DNA from: Akkermansia muciniphila
GTDB taxonomy: Bacteria > Verrucomicrobiota > Verrucomicrobiia > Verrucomicrobiales > V1-33
Direction: 5' to 3'
Length of the DNA: 64,000 bases
Assembly (NCBI GenBank): GCA_945900785.1
Contig: CAMDJM010000008.1
Span: 1 to 64,000, forward strand
In this document: piece by piece, positions 9,137 to 18,211 of the stretch
Layout: each line of letters starts with the position of its first letter
Position numbering within the stretch: position 1 is the stretch's first letter
Translations under genes and position numbers: made by a program
Notes under the pieces: generated by a model
The model's input: only the letters and a program-made list of their open reading frames with translations
What the model was told of the DNA's origin: nothing
Databases searched by the model: none

Positions 9137-9268
9137 CCCACAATGTGCAAACTAATCCCGAAACATTAAAATTTGTTCTTGTGTTGTGAAGCGGCTTCTG
9201 ATTCAACTCGCACTTTTGCCGGTCGGCGCACCCTGCCGGATTTTGCTAACACTGGAAATTCAGAGCCT

Positions 9269-11644
9269 ATGAAACACAAACGCTTCTCCACTTTTTTTAC
9301 GGCGCTGGCGGGATTCCTGTCCGCAGGCAGCCCGCTCCTGGCGCAGACGACGCACACGGCCTATGTCATCCCGTCCGGAACGGTGGGGAATCAGGCGTTT
9401 GCGGGGGCGCTCGGCATGGACTTTGATGTCTCCAATACGGTCAATGTCACGCAGTTGGGGTGCTTTGATGACAACTCTGATGGCATCCAGGTGCCCATCT
9501 CGGTGCGGCTCTACAATCGCGATACCCAGGAAGTGCTGGCTTCGCTGGACTTTGCGCCGGGAAACGATGGCACTCTGGCGGGCGGCAGCCGTTTCAAAGC
9601 ACTGCCGGTGGCTCTGAACCTGCCTACGGGATTCCACGGCACCATCGTGGCGGAGGGTTATGATGCCGCCGAGCGGGTGGGAAACCGTCAGCCAGCCCCA
9701 TGGACCACGGATAACGGGAACGGATCGATCAGTTTTGTCGGGACGGCGAGATTCAATTTTCCCATCGTGCCGGGGGCTTTTCCTGACAGTGCGGACGGAG
9801 GGCCGGCGAGCCGGTATGCGGCGGGAACCTTCGAGTTCGTGACCACTCCACCGGAGAAGCCCGGTGCGGCGGTGCCGGCGGCGGTGCCGGAAAAGGCCCG
9901 GGTGGATCTTTCCTGGGCTGCGGTCACACTGCCCCTGCCTGCGGCGACTTACCGGATTTTCCGCAGCGATGCGCCGGATGGAGTTTTCACGCAGATCGCG
10001 GAAATTCCGGGGCTGAGCTATGCGGATACCAGCGTCACCAATGGCGTGCTTTACTGCTACCGGATCGTGGGGATCGGGGCGGGCGGCCAAGTCGGGCTGG
10101 ATTCTGCGGTGGTCTGTGCCAGACCGTATGATCTCGGGGCGAACCGGCTCATTGCCTACGACACGCCCTGGGGGATTGCGGGGACGCAGAACTTCAGCGG
10201 TTCGCTGGGCATGGATTTCGATGTGGCGAATCCGGTCATCATCCGGCAGCTCGGGTGTTTCGATGACAACTCGGATGGTCTTTTTACCACGATCTCCGTC
10301 CGGGTTTATAACCGGGACACCCAGGAGGTGATGGCAGAGCTGGTCTTTGATCCGGATGATGCTGGCACGGTGGAGCGGGAAGATGGTGAACCCCTCGGCG
10401 GCATGCGCTTCAAGCCGCTCGCTGCTCCGCTGGAACTTCCTCTGGGATTCCACGGAGTGATCGTGGCAGAGGGCTACAATGCCATGGAGCGGGTCAAGAA
10501 TTCCTTTGGTCAGCCCTCGAATATTGTCTGGAGCACCGGCAGTGGGGCTGGTTCGCTGGTTTTTACCGGGATCTCCCGTTTCAATTTTCCGATCGTTGCC
10601 GGGGCGTTCCCGGAGAGTGGGGATACCCTGCCGGCACAGTATGCGGCGGGCACTTTCATCTACGAGACCACGCCCCCGGTGGTGCCCGGCCCACCGGTGG
10701 TGACATCCGTGGGCGAAAACCACGCGGTCAGGCTGACGTGGAATCCGGTGACGCTGCCCTTGCCTGCGGTATCCTACCGTATTTTCCGGGCGGATACTGT
10801 GGACGGTCCATTCACGTCGGTGGGAGAAACCTCCAGCACGTCCTATCTGGATACGGGGCTGGCGAATGGCGTGGAGCAGTGCTATATGCTGCGTGCGGTG
10901 GGCGCTGGCGGACAGGTTAGCGTGGATTCGGCTATTGCCTGCCGCACTCCGGCTGCGCGCACCGGGGGCGTAGCTTATGTGGTGCCTGAGGGCACTTCCG
11001 GGAATCAGACTTTTGGGGGGTCGCTGGGGATGGAGTTCGACGTGGACCGCCCGGTGATTGTCACCCGCCTGGGAGCGTTCGATAGCGGCGGGGACGGCAT
11101 CCAGCAGCCGATTTCGGTGCGGCTCTACAACCGGGCCACGGCCGGACTGGTCGCCAGTCTGCTCTTTGAACCCGGGAATGATGGAGAGCTGGTGGGAGGC
11201 AGCCGCTTCCTTCCGCTCGTCCCACCGGTCGCGCTACCGGCGGGCTTTCAGGGCATGATCGTGGCCAGCGGGTATGGGGCTCAGGAGCGGAATGGCAATT
11301 CGACCAATCTGGGGTTCACCACGTTCCCGGGGGCGTGTCTGCAGTTTGTGGGCAGGAGCAATTATTCCGATGACCCTACCGTGATGGCAAACAATCCGGA
11401 TAGCGGCCCGGCGAATCGTTATGCGGCCGGCACCTTCGCTTTCGAACCGGATCTGCCGCCCACCGGTCTGAGCATTCTCCTGAATGGGCCCGGAACCGTG
11501 CGCGTGAATTGGACTGACGCCAGCGGCGTTCTGGAACGCACCACAGATCTGGAGCTGGGCCCATGGGAATTGGTTCCGGGTGCCACCACGGGTCTGCTCC
11601 TCCCGGCGAATCAGTCGAAAGAGTTCTTCCGTCTCACCCGCTGA
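9269..11644 (+). CDS. Secreted protein with three ~160-residue modules and two Fn3-like domains
   Basis: ATG 9269 is chosen because it begins a signal peptide (MKHKRFSTFFTALAGFLSAG, cleavage near LLAQ). The 791-residue product has three copies of one module, at about 9356-9839, 10150-10673 and 10969-11450. Each has GTxGNQxFxGSLGMDFDV, LGxFDxxxDG, ISVRLYNR, RFxxL, GFxGxIVAxGY and a closing RYAAGTFxF. Between modules lie two fibronectin III-like domains (YRIFRSDAPDGVF and YRIFRADTVDGPF). The end, LERTTDLELGPWELVPG to FFRLTR, resembles the C-terminal domain of other secreted proteins in this window. No catalytic motif is visible, so a structural or binding role outside the cell is the best guess. 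A strong terminator follows. Confidence 0.8.
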   Translation: MKHKRFSTFFTALAGFLSAGSPLLAQTTHTAYVIPSGTVGNQAFAGALGMDFDVSNTVNVTQLGCFDDNSDGIQVPISVRLYNRDTQEVLASLDFAPGNDGTLAGGSRFKALPVALNLPTGFHGTIVAEGYDAAERVGNRQPAPWTTDNGNGSISFVGTARFNFPIVPGAFPDSADGGPASRYAAGTFEFVTTPPEKPGAAVPAAVPEKARVDLSWAAVTLPLPAATYRIFRSDAPDGVFTQIAEIPGLSYADTSVTNGVLYCYRIVGIGAGGQVGLDSAVVCARPYDLGANRLIAYDTPWGIAGTQNFSGSLGMDFDVANPVIIRQLGCFDDNSDGLFTTISVRVYNRDTQEVMAELVFDPDDAGTVEREDGEPLGGMRFKPLAAPLELPLGFHGVIVAEGYNAMERVKNSFGQPSNIVWSTGSGAGSLVFTGISRFNFPIVAGAFPESGDTLPAQYAAGTFIYETTPPVVPGPPVVTSVGENHAVRLTWNPVTLPLPAVSYRIFRADTVDGPFTSVGETSSTSYLDTGLANGVEQCYMLRAVGAGGQVSVDSAIACRTPAARTGGVAYVVPEGTSGNQTFGGSLGMEFDVDRPVIVTRLGAFDSGGDGIQQPISVRLYNRATAGLVASLLFEPGNDGELVGGSRFLPLVPPVALPAGFQGMIVASGYGAQERNGNSTNLGFTTFPGACLQFVGRSNYSDDPTVMANNPDSGPANRYAAGTFAFEPDLPPTGLSILLNGPGTVRVNWTDASGVLERTTDLELGPWELVPGATTGLLLPANQSKEFFRLTR

Positions 11645-11666
11645 GATGGTCTTATCCTGAGGCTCT

Positions 11667-11700
11667 CCCCGCCGTTCCAAGCTGGACGGCGGGGATTTTT
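11667..11700 (+). terminator. Rho-independent terminator
   Basis: Perfect 9-bp stem CCCCGCCGT / ACGGCGGGG (11667-11675 with 11686-11694), 10-base loop, followed by ATTTTT. It ends the gene stopping at 11644. Confidence 0.85.
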
Positions 11701-11725
11701 ATTTCTGCTCTTACCCCTCTTCGTT

Positions 11726-14700
11726 ATGCGTCTGCTTCATCTCCTCCACGCGGCCGGCCTGTTCCTTGCTTTTCCACTGCACGCCGGGGTCCTGATCAAC
11801 GAGATCATGTATCATCCGGTGGAACTCCCGGCGTTTGATGCCGCCGGTGATCCCGTGCTCGATCTCACGGAGGATGTGCATGAGTTCATTGAGTTGAAGA
11901 ACATGGGCAGCACCGCCGTGAGTCTGGCCGGCTGGCGGCTGCGCGGGGCGGCGGACTACGATTTTCCTGCCGGAGCCAGCATCCCGGCGCAGGGCTTTGC
12001 CGTGGTGTCGAAGTTTCCGGCGCGGGTGGAGTCCATCCCTGCCTATGCCTTGCAGGTGGGCAGTGTCTTCGGTCCGTGGAAAGGCGGCCTGGAGAACTCG
12101 GGCGATACCATCCGCCTGGAGACGCTCTCCGGGGCTGTGGAAGATTCCGTTTCTTATTCCAGCAGCATGCCCTGGGCTATCGCCGCAAATGCCCTGGGGG
12201 CAGAGGATGATTGGACGGGCATTGACGGGACGCGGCACCAGTATCGAGGTCGCTCCCTGGAGCGGGTTTCCCTAACTTGGCCAGGGAATGATCCGGCGAA
12301 CTGGCTGGCCTCACCACTGGCGGCCGGGCCTTCGCCGGGCCGGGAGAATGCGGTGACCCTGGCCGGGCCCCGGCCCGTGGTGACAACGGTGCGTGCGGTG
12401 CAGGACTCCACGGGTTCGATCCTGATCAGGGCAGCACAGCCGGTGCGGGTGGAGGCGCAGTTTTCCACGGGAGGAGCAGGCGTGGGCAATGTGCAGGTGG
12501 AGTATTTCCGCGATATTATCAGTTCCACCACAGAGACCCGGACGATCCTGAGCATGACGCCGGTCGCCGGTCAGCCAGGCCTATGGCGGGCTAACGTCCC
12601 CGGACAGATTGACCGCAGTATCCTGCGCTATCGCATTCTGGCGGACCGCGGGGCCGGGGTTCAGACGGTGTCCCCGCGCGCGGATGATCCTCAGGCCTGG
12701 CACGCGTGGTTCGTCAGCCCGGTGCGCAGCAGCACGAGGCCCATCTATGATATCATGATATCTTCGGCGTCGCTGAATGCCCTGTCCTCCAACATCTCGC
12801 AGACGCCACGGCGCATTGTGAATCCGGATCCGCCAGGCCTGGTCCGCGCGTCATGGTCCGCGACCCAGCCTGCGGTGGTGGTCCGGGATGGCATGGTGAT
12901 TGACGTCCGTATGCGCCACCATGGCAGCCGCTATCGCCGGGATGCCTCACGCAATTCCTTCAAGCTCCAGTTTCCCCGCTACGCGCGGCTGGATGAGTTG
13001 GAAGGCCTCTATCTGAAGGACAAGGGCGAGGAGCACCGCGTGCCCAGCCAGATCTACCGGGCGGCTGGTCTGCCTGGCTTCACCGCCCGGTATGCCGATG
13101 TCTATCTGAACTCCGGCACCGTGTTTCAGCGACTGGAAGTGCCGGAGATGGACGACCGCTCCTTCGAAAAATTTGCGGATTTCATGGCGGGGAAATATCC
13201 AGGCACGGCCAAAGAGAAGACCGGTGAATTCTACAAGTCCACCGGCGTGGTGCCCTACGAGACGGCGGAGGCGATCGGGGCCACCACCGTTTACACCTCC
13301 AGTGGTGAGGGACCCTATTATATTGGAAATTGCGCGCCTATTCCGGCGAAGACCGGATGGATCACGCGCCGCCGTTACGAATACACCTACGGCCCGCAGA
13401 TGCACCAATGGATCGGCGGACGCGACACGGAAGCCATGATCACCGGACTGTGGGCGGCGCGGGGAGACCAGCCCACCGCCCCGAATCCGAATCTGCCAGC
13501 GCTGCGCGCCTGGCTGGCAGAAAACTTTGATGTGGAGGCCACCCTGACCTACATTGCAGTCCGGAACTGGTGCAGCCCGATTGACGATGCGACACACAAT
13601 CACTACCTCTGGCGGCGCGCCAATGGCCGCTGGGCCATGCTCCCGTGGGACCTTGATGGCGAAATGTTAGAGACCGGGAAAAGCATCTACTGGGACGAAT
13701 ATGCGGTGCCCCAGCCGGACACCCTGCGCGGCCCGCAGTGGGTGAAGGATTCCTTTCTCAAGGCCTACCGCAACGAATACCGGCAACGCCTCTGGCTGTT
13801 GAACAACACGGTGATGAATGCGGCGAATTTCGGCGCTGCCGGTTACGGGGGGCTGCAGAGCTTCGCCAGCGCACGCCAGGCGGATGTGAACTCGCAGCTG
13901 GGGCTCGGCGTGTTTTTCCGGCCGGCCACTCCGGTGGCGCAGGCTCCTGCGGCCGCCGCCTCCCTCCTGCCGGGCGCGGTGCTGCAGAGCTCCGCCTACG
14001 CCCACCCTGCGCCCGCTCCCACCCCGCCTCATGCCAGCACCACGTGGATGATCCGGGCCGCCGGAAGCACGTGGGATGCCCCGGTTCTACGCCTTGCCAC
14101 GTCCGCGTATTTGACCAGTTACCCGGTGCCCTTCGACAAGCTGGACTTTGGCACCACCTACTTCTGGAAATCCTATTACACGGATGCTGATGGCCATCCC
14201 TCCCTCGAGAGCACGGAGCGCTCCTTCGTCTTCGGCACCGCTGCCGGGACGGCTCCGGAGGTCAGGTTGAATGAGATCCTGGCCCGCGGGGCCGGGGCGG
14301 ATTTTATCGAACTCCACAATGCTGGCGCCAATCCGGCGGAACTCAGCGGCATGGGACTGACGGATAATCCCGCCGTTGGCGCGAAGTATCTTTTTCCCGC
14401 CGGCACTTCCCTGGCTCCCGGGGCCTACCGGGTGGTTTTCCTTGATGAGGGCGCAGCCTTCCGCTTGGATGGCGATGGTCAAACGGTGCTGCTGCTGGCT
14501 GCAGATGGCTCGCTGGCGGATGCCGTCAACTTCGGCCCGCAGGCCGAGGGCCGCTCGCTGGGGCGCGGCACCCCGGGTTGGGAGCCTGGCGGCCCGACCC
14601 CCGGCGCGGCGAATGTGCCGGAAGCCACCGGTCCCGCCATTGGCCTGCGGATCAACGAATGGATGGCCACCGATCCGGATGGTCCGGACTGGCTGGAACT

Positions 14701-17356
14701 GGTGAATCCCAGTCCCCAGGCCGTATCCCTCTCCGGGTTGCGGCTGGGCAACGGGACGGTCACCACGGTGCTGCCACCGCTCTCCTGGATCGGGCCGGGC
14801 GGATTCCAGCGCTTCCTCGCCGACCGTGGCACAGGCACCAATCACCTTGCCTTCAAGCTCAGCAGCAGCGGGGAATCCGTGAGCCTCACGGATAGTGCCG
14901 GTGCCGCCATTGATGTCCGCAGCTTCGGACCGCAGCAGGCGGGGATTTCCCAGGGCTTGCTGCCGGATGCCACCGGCGCAGTCACCAGTTTCCCTGGCAG
15001 CTCCTCTCCGGGCGGCGCAAATGCCCTGGCTATCACGGACATCATCATCAGCCGGATTTATCCTGGCATCGAACTCTACAACCGCAGCGCCCAGGCCGTG
15101 GCCTTGGATGGCTGGCATCTCCACCTTGCCCTGGCAGATCCCGCCCCCTACACCTTTCCGGGCGGGACCAGCATCGCCCCAGGTGGAACCCTGACCGTGC
15201 CGGCCGCCAGTCTGCCGTTTGCTCTGGATGCCCTGCGTGGCGGAGAGGTGTATCTGTCACATGACGGCACGCACCGCAGCCGGCGCAGTTATGGCGCATG
15301 GGACGGGTATCCGTGGGGGCTGGTGATGCTCCCCGGCGGGGAGGAATTCGTCAGGGTCCAGCCGCTTTCCGCCACCCCCGCAGGCGTCCCGGTGACCGGT
15401 CCGGTGGTGGTGAGTGAGTTCAACTATCATCCCCCGGATTTGCCAGAGGATGACGATACTTATGAATTTGTGGAATGGCAGAACATCAGCGCGGCCGCCG
15501 TGGACATCAGCGGCTGGAGGCTGGCCGGCGATGCGGACCTGACAGTGCCGGAAGGGACCAGCCTGCCCGCAGGCGGATACCTTGTCCTTGCTCCAGTCAC
15601 GCCAGCGGAGTTCGCGCTGCGCTATGGCGTGCCACCCGGGACCTTGGTGCTGGGACCATGTAGCGGAGGTCTGCCGAATTCCGGCGGGGAAGTGCGCCTC
15701 GTCCGCCGGCTGCCTCCGGTTAGTGTGGAAGGTCCCGATTTTGGTTATCGGCCGGAGGTCACCCTGGAACGCATCCGCTTCCGCGACACCATCCCCTGGC
15801 CTGCGGAGGCGGATGGCACCGGGCCGGATCTGCAGCGCACCACGCTTGACGGATATGGCAATGATCCGGCGAATTGGAGCGTTGGCGCGCCGTCGCCGGG
15901 GGCGGCCAATTCTCCCAACCTGTCTCCGGTCCTGACCCTTGCCTCCCCTGCCAGTGGAGGCAGCAGTCCTGCGGGCTTGCCCGTTCCCATTTCGGTCCAG
16001 GCCACCGATCCGGATGGCGCGGTCACGGCAGTGCAGTTTTTGGTGGATGGTGTCCTGACCACAACCGCTGCGGGGCCTCCCTTTAACTTTACATGGAACT
16101 CCCTCGAGCCCGGCCTGCACACCTTGCGCGTCATCGCCTACGACAACCGCCTGGCTTCCGTGTCGGCGGAGATTCTCTATACCTTGCTGAACGATCCGCC
16201 CATGGCGGCCATTCTCTCCCCGCAGGACTGCGCCCGATTTGAAAGCGGCACCCCGATTCCTATCTCCGTGGCGGCGCGGGATCCGGAGAATCTGCTGCAA
16301 CGCGTGGAATTCCTCGCAGATGGCCTGGTGATCGGTTCCGCCTCCGCCGCCCCCTGGTCCATGGTCTGGAGCGGAGCCTCCTCCGGAACCCACCGGCTCG
16401 TGGCGCGTGTCACGGATGCCCCTGGCACCATCCGGACTTCCCAGCCCGTCACGGTCATGGTCGCAGGAGCCTCCGGGGCGGCCGCTTATATGGCCTGGCA
16501 CGTGCCCGCCGGCACGGCCGGCACCCAGAATTACAGCGGTAGTCTGGGGTTGGATTTCGAAGTTCTCAACCCGGTGCTGATCACGCGACTTGGGGTCTTT
16601 GACAGTGGTTCGAATGGACTGGCCAGCCCCATCACCGCACAGCTCTGGCGCACCCAGCCTTCCACCGCCGTGCTGGCCTCCCTGAGCTTCACCACCGCCT
16701 CGCCGGGCATCCTGGCACCCGCTTCCGCGAACCGTTTCAAGGACCTGACCTCCCCTCTGCTGCTCCAGCCCGGCCTCTATACCATGGTGGCCTACGGCTA
16801 CTCTGCCAGCGAGCTGAATGGCAACTCCAGTGGTGCGAACCCGACCTGGACGACCCGTGACGGCAACGGCCTGATCCGCTTCACCGGGGCCGGGCGCTAT
16901 GGCACGGCCGGGCAATATCCCACCAATCTGGACAGCGGACCGGCGAACCGCTACGCCGCCGGCACCATGGAGTTCACCAGCGCCGACAGCGATGCCGACT
17001 GCATGCCGCTGGATTGGGAAACCGCGAATGGATTCAACCCCTCCGATCCCTCGGACGCCAGTGGCGATGCCGACGGTGACGGCGCCCTGAACCGCGAGGA
17101 ATACGCCGCAGGCACGAACCCGCGGGACCCAACGAGCCTCTTCCGGATTCAGAGCCTCACCACGCCGCCCGGCCAGATCACGGTCAGAATTCCCCTGCCC
17201 GCGAACCGCAAAGCGGTGCTGCAGTATAGTGCGGAATTGATCTGGTGGTTTGACCAGCAGAGCGTAACCGCCAGTGCCTCACCGCGGGTCCTCGACCTCA
17301 CCATGCCCGCCGGACCGGAGCGGAAATTTGTGCGCGTGAGCGCTTCTCCGCCCTAG
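11726..17356 (+). CDS. Giant secreted CotH-kinase/lamin-tail-domain protein
   Basis: 1876 residues with a signal peptide (MRLLHLLHAAGLFLAFPLHA). Lamin-tail domains occur at ~21-200 (VLINEIMYHP), ~843-960 (VRLNEILARGAG), ~971-1090 (LRINEWMATDPDGPDWLEL), a weaker one ~1110-1200 and another at ~1227-1390 (VVVSEFNYHPP). Residues ~330-690 match the CotH family: RMRHHGSRYRRDASRNSFKL, then AMLPWDLDGEM near residue 640 carrying the acidic metal-binding pair. CotH of Bacillus is a protein kinase of the spore coat; secreted bacterial relatives are mostly uncharacterised. Ig-like domains (~1399-1580), one copy of the module seen three times in the preceding gene (~1588-1750), a calcium-binding DSDADCMPLDWE/DADGDGALNREEY stretch and a C-terminal beta domain follow. 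The preceding terminator implies its own promoter within 11701-11725, or readthrough. Confidence 0.85.
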   Translation: MRLLHLLHAAGLFLAFPLHAGVLINEIMYHPVELPAFDAAGDPVLDLTEDVHEFIELKNMGSTAVSLAGWRLRGAADYDFPAGASIPAQGFAVVSKFPARVESIPAYALQVGSVFGPWKGGLENSGDTIRLETLSGAVEDSVSYSSSMPWAIAANALGAEDDWTGIDGTRHQYRGRSLERVSLTWPGNDPANWLASPLAAGPSPGRENAVTLAGPRPVVTTVRAVQDSTGSILIRAAQPVRVEAQFSTGGAGVGNVQVEYFRDIISSTTETRTILSMTPVAGQPGLWRANVPGQIDRSILRYRILADRGAGVQTVSPRADDPQAWHAWFVSPVRSSTRPIYDIMISSASLNALSSNISQTPRRIVNPDPPGLVRASWSATQPAVVVRDGMVIDVRMRHHGSRYRRDASRNSFKLQFPRYARLDELEGLYLKDKGEEHRVPSQIYRAAGLPGFTARYADVYLNSGTVFQRLEVPEMDDRSFEKFADFMAGKYPGTAKEKTGEFYKSTGVVPYETAEAIGATTVYTSSGEGPYYIGNCAPIPAKTGWITRRRYEYTYGPQMHQWIGGRDTEAMITGLWAARGDQPTAPNPNLPALRAWLAENFDVEATLTYIAVRNWCSPIDDATHNHYLWRRANGRWAMLPWDLDGEMLETGKSIYWDEYAVPQPDTLRGPQWVKDSFLKAYRNEYRQRLWLLNNTVMNAANFGAAGYGGLQSFASARQADVNSQLGLGVFFRPATPVAQAPAAAASLLPGAVLQSSAYAHPAPAPTPPHASTTWMIRAAGSTWDAPVLRLATSAYLTSYPVPFDKLDFGTTYFWKSYYTDADGHPSLESTERSFVFGTAAGTAPEVRLNEILARGAGADFIELHNAGANPAELSGMGLTDNPAVGAKYLFPAGTSLAPGAYRVVFLDEGAAFRLDGDGQTVLLLAADGSLADAVNFGPQAEGRSLGRGTPGWEPGGPTPGAANVPEATGPAIGLRINEWMATDPDGPDWLELVNPSPQAVSLSGLRLGNGTVTTVLPPLSWIGPGGFQRFLADRGTGTNHLAFKLSSSGESVSLTDSAGAAIDVRSFGPQQAGISQGLLPDATGAVTSFPGSSSPGGANALAITDIIISRIYPGIELYNRSAQAVALDGWHLHLALADPAPYTFPGGTSIAPGGTLTVPAASLPFALDALRGGEVYLSHDGTHRSRRSYGAWDGYPWGLVMLPGGEEFVRVQPLSATPAGVPVTGPVVVSEFNYHPPDLPEDDDTYEFVEWQNISAAAVDISGWRLAGDADLTVPEGTSLPAGGYLVLAPVTPAEFALRYGVPPGTLVLGPCSGGLPNSGGEVRLVRRLPPVSVEGPDFGYRPEVTLERIRFRDTIPWPAEADGTGPDLQRTTLDGYGNDPANWSVGAPSPGAANSPNLSPVLTLASPASGGSSPAGLPVPISVQATDPDGAVTAVQFLVDGVLTTTAAGPPFNFTWNSLEPGLHTLRVIAYDNRLASVSAEILYTLLNDPPMAAILSPQDCARFESGTPIPISVAARDPENLLQRVEFLADGLVIGSASAAPWSMVWSGASSGTHRLVARVTDAPGTIRTSQPVTVMVAGASGAAAYMAWHVPAGTAGTQNYSGSLGLDFEVLNPVLITRLGVFDSGSNGLASPITAQLWRTQPSTAVLASLSFTTASPGILAPASANRFKDLTSPLLLQPGLYTMVAYGYSASELNGNSSGANPTWTTRDGNGLIRFTGAGRYGTAGQYPTNLDSGPANRYAAGTMEFTSADSDADCMPLDWETANGFNPSDPSDASGDADGDGALNREEYAAGTNPRDPTSLFRIQSLTTPPGQITVRIPLPANRKAVLQYSAELIWWFDQQSVTASASPRVLDLTMPAGPERKFVRVSASPP

Positions 17357-17391
17357 CCTGGCTTTCGCCACCCGGAAGTTATTCTGCTAGC

Positions 17392-17416
17392 GGCTCCCGT
17401 TCAGGGAGCCCTTTTT
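17392..17416 (+). terminator. Rho-independent terminator
   Basis: 7-bp perfect stem GGCTCCC / GGGAGCC with a GTTCA loop, then CTTTTT. It closes the CotH/lamin-tail gene. Confidence 0.85.
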
Positions 17417-17424
17417 GGCAAAAG

Positions 17425-17905
17425 GTCTGCACTACAGAATGGCAAAGGGGATGTCCCCGGCGCTGAGGTGGGGGCGGGGCTGGGGGGGAAGGGTCAGTTT
17501 GAGGCGGTCCAGCAGGAGTTGGACTTCCGCGCTGGGGTGGGTGTAGCGCGGGAGGGTGAGGCGGCGGCCGTCGCCGGTGGGGAAGACGACGTCGATCATT
17601 TGCAGGGTGGCCATTTTTTCAAAGACGGCCCGGGGGGTGAGGCCGGGGGCCAGTTCGCGCAGCCGCGCCCGCAGGGTGGTGTGCAGGGCGAAGGCAAGGA
17701 AGCTGACGAGGATGTAGGCCTCGATGCGGGTTTCCAGTTGGTGATAGATGGGCCGGATGCCAAGGTCGCCTTTGAGGGTGCGGAAGTTTTCTTCGACCTG
17801 GACGAGCTGGAAGTAGCGTTTTTGTGCCGCCGGTGTGTTTTGAGGAACATTCGGCTGTAAAAAATACCCCGATTTCAGGGAAAGCAACACCCGGAGTCTG
17901 CACTA
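17425..17905. repeat. 10-bp direct repeat flanking the transposase fragment
   Basis: GTCTGCACTA occurs at 17425-17434 and at 17896-17905, one copy at each edge of the transposase fragment and in the same orientation. It could be a deletion scar (recombination between short repeats), a target duplication longer than usual, or coincidence. Confidence 0.4.
17432..17890 (-). pseudogene. Transposase C-terminal fragment (DDE type, IS4/IS1634-like)
   Basis: The 152-residue frame contains YFQLVQVEENFRTLKGDLGI, then RPIYHQLETRIEAYILVSFL and AFALHTTLRARLRELAPGLT. This is the YREK-like C-terminal catalytic region of IS4-superfamily transposases: a Glu within EENFRTLKGDL, then the RIEAHIL helix. Full-length enzymes have 450-600 residues with two Asp catalytic positions upstream; both are missing. 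The fragment ends at TAG 17434-17432 and its 5' side simply stops near 17905, where the direct repeat lies. It is a dead remnant between two genes that have their own terminators. Confidence 0.75.
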
Positions 17906-18137
17906 GAGCGTCGGCGCCTGAATTGGAGGGCTGCCATTGGGGAAATCCGGATTTTCTAACGCTAAAATAGTTTTATAACACTTTGAGTAGCGAAAGTCGG
18001 GCTAACCTCGGAGTTGAATTTCGATTTCACCTCCCTGGGTTGATAACCAACGGCTTTTTGCTGCTTGATGTCGGCAACCTGGATCTGTGCTGGAGACGGG
18101 TCCAGGCAGCGGGTTTTGTGGGCCCTTTCAGGAACTA
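17906..18137. other. Intergenic, possible mobile-element debris
   Basis: Between the transposase fragment and the serA terminator. No gene is supported. The minus strand has a 76-residue open frame (17962-18192), but it runs through the serA terminator hairpin and has no recognisable domain. Confidence 0.4.
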
Positions 18138-18180
18138 CAAAAAAGCAGGCCCCATCGGCCTTGCCGGACCAATGGGGCCT
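18138..18180 (-). terminator. Rho-independent terminator of serA
   Basis: Read on the minus strand: AGGCCCCAT (18180-18172), 16-base loop, ATGGGGCCT (18155-18147), then GC and a run of T (plus-strand A run 18139-18144). It is correctly placed 31 bases after the serA stop. Confidence 0.8.
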
Positions 18181-18211
18181 AATGAATTGCACGTCTTTCG
18201 GAGATCGTGAG

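Noticed and set aside
9260-10723. 487-residue minus-strand frame inside the module protein gene
   Set aside because: Antisense shadow with no domain and Arg/His-rich composition; the plus frame has a signal peptide and repeats.
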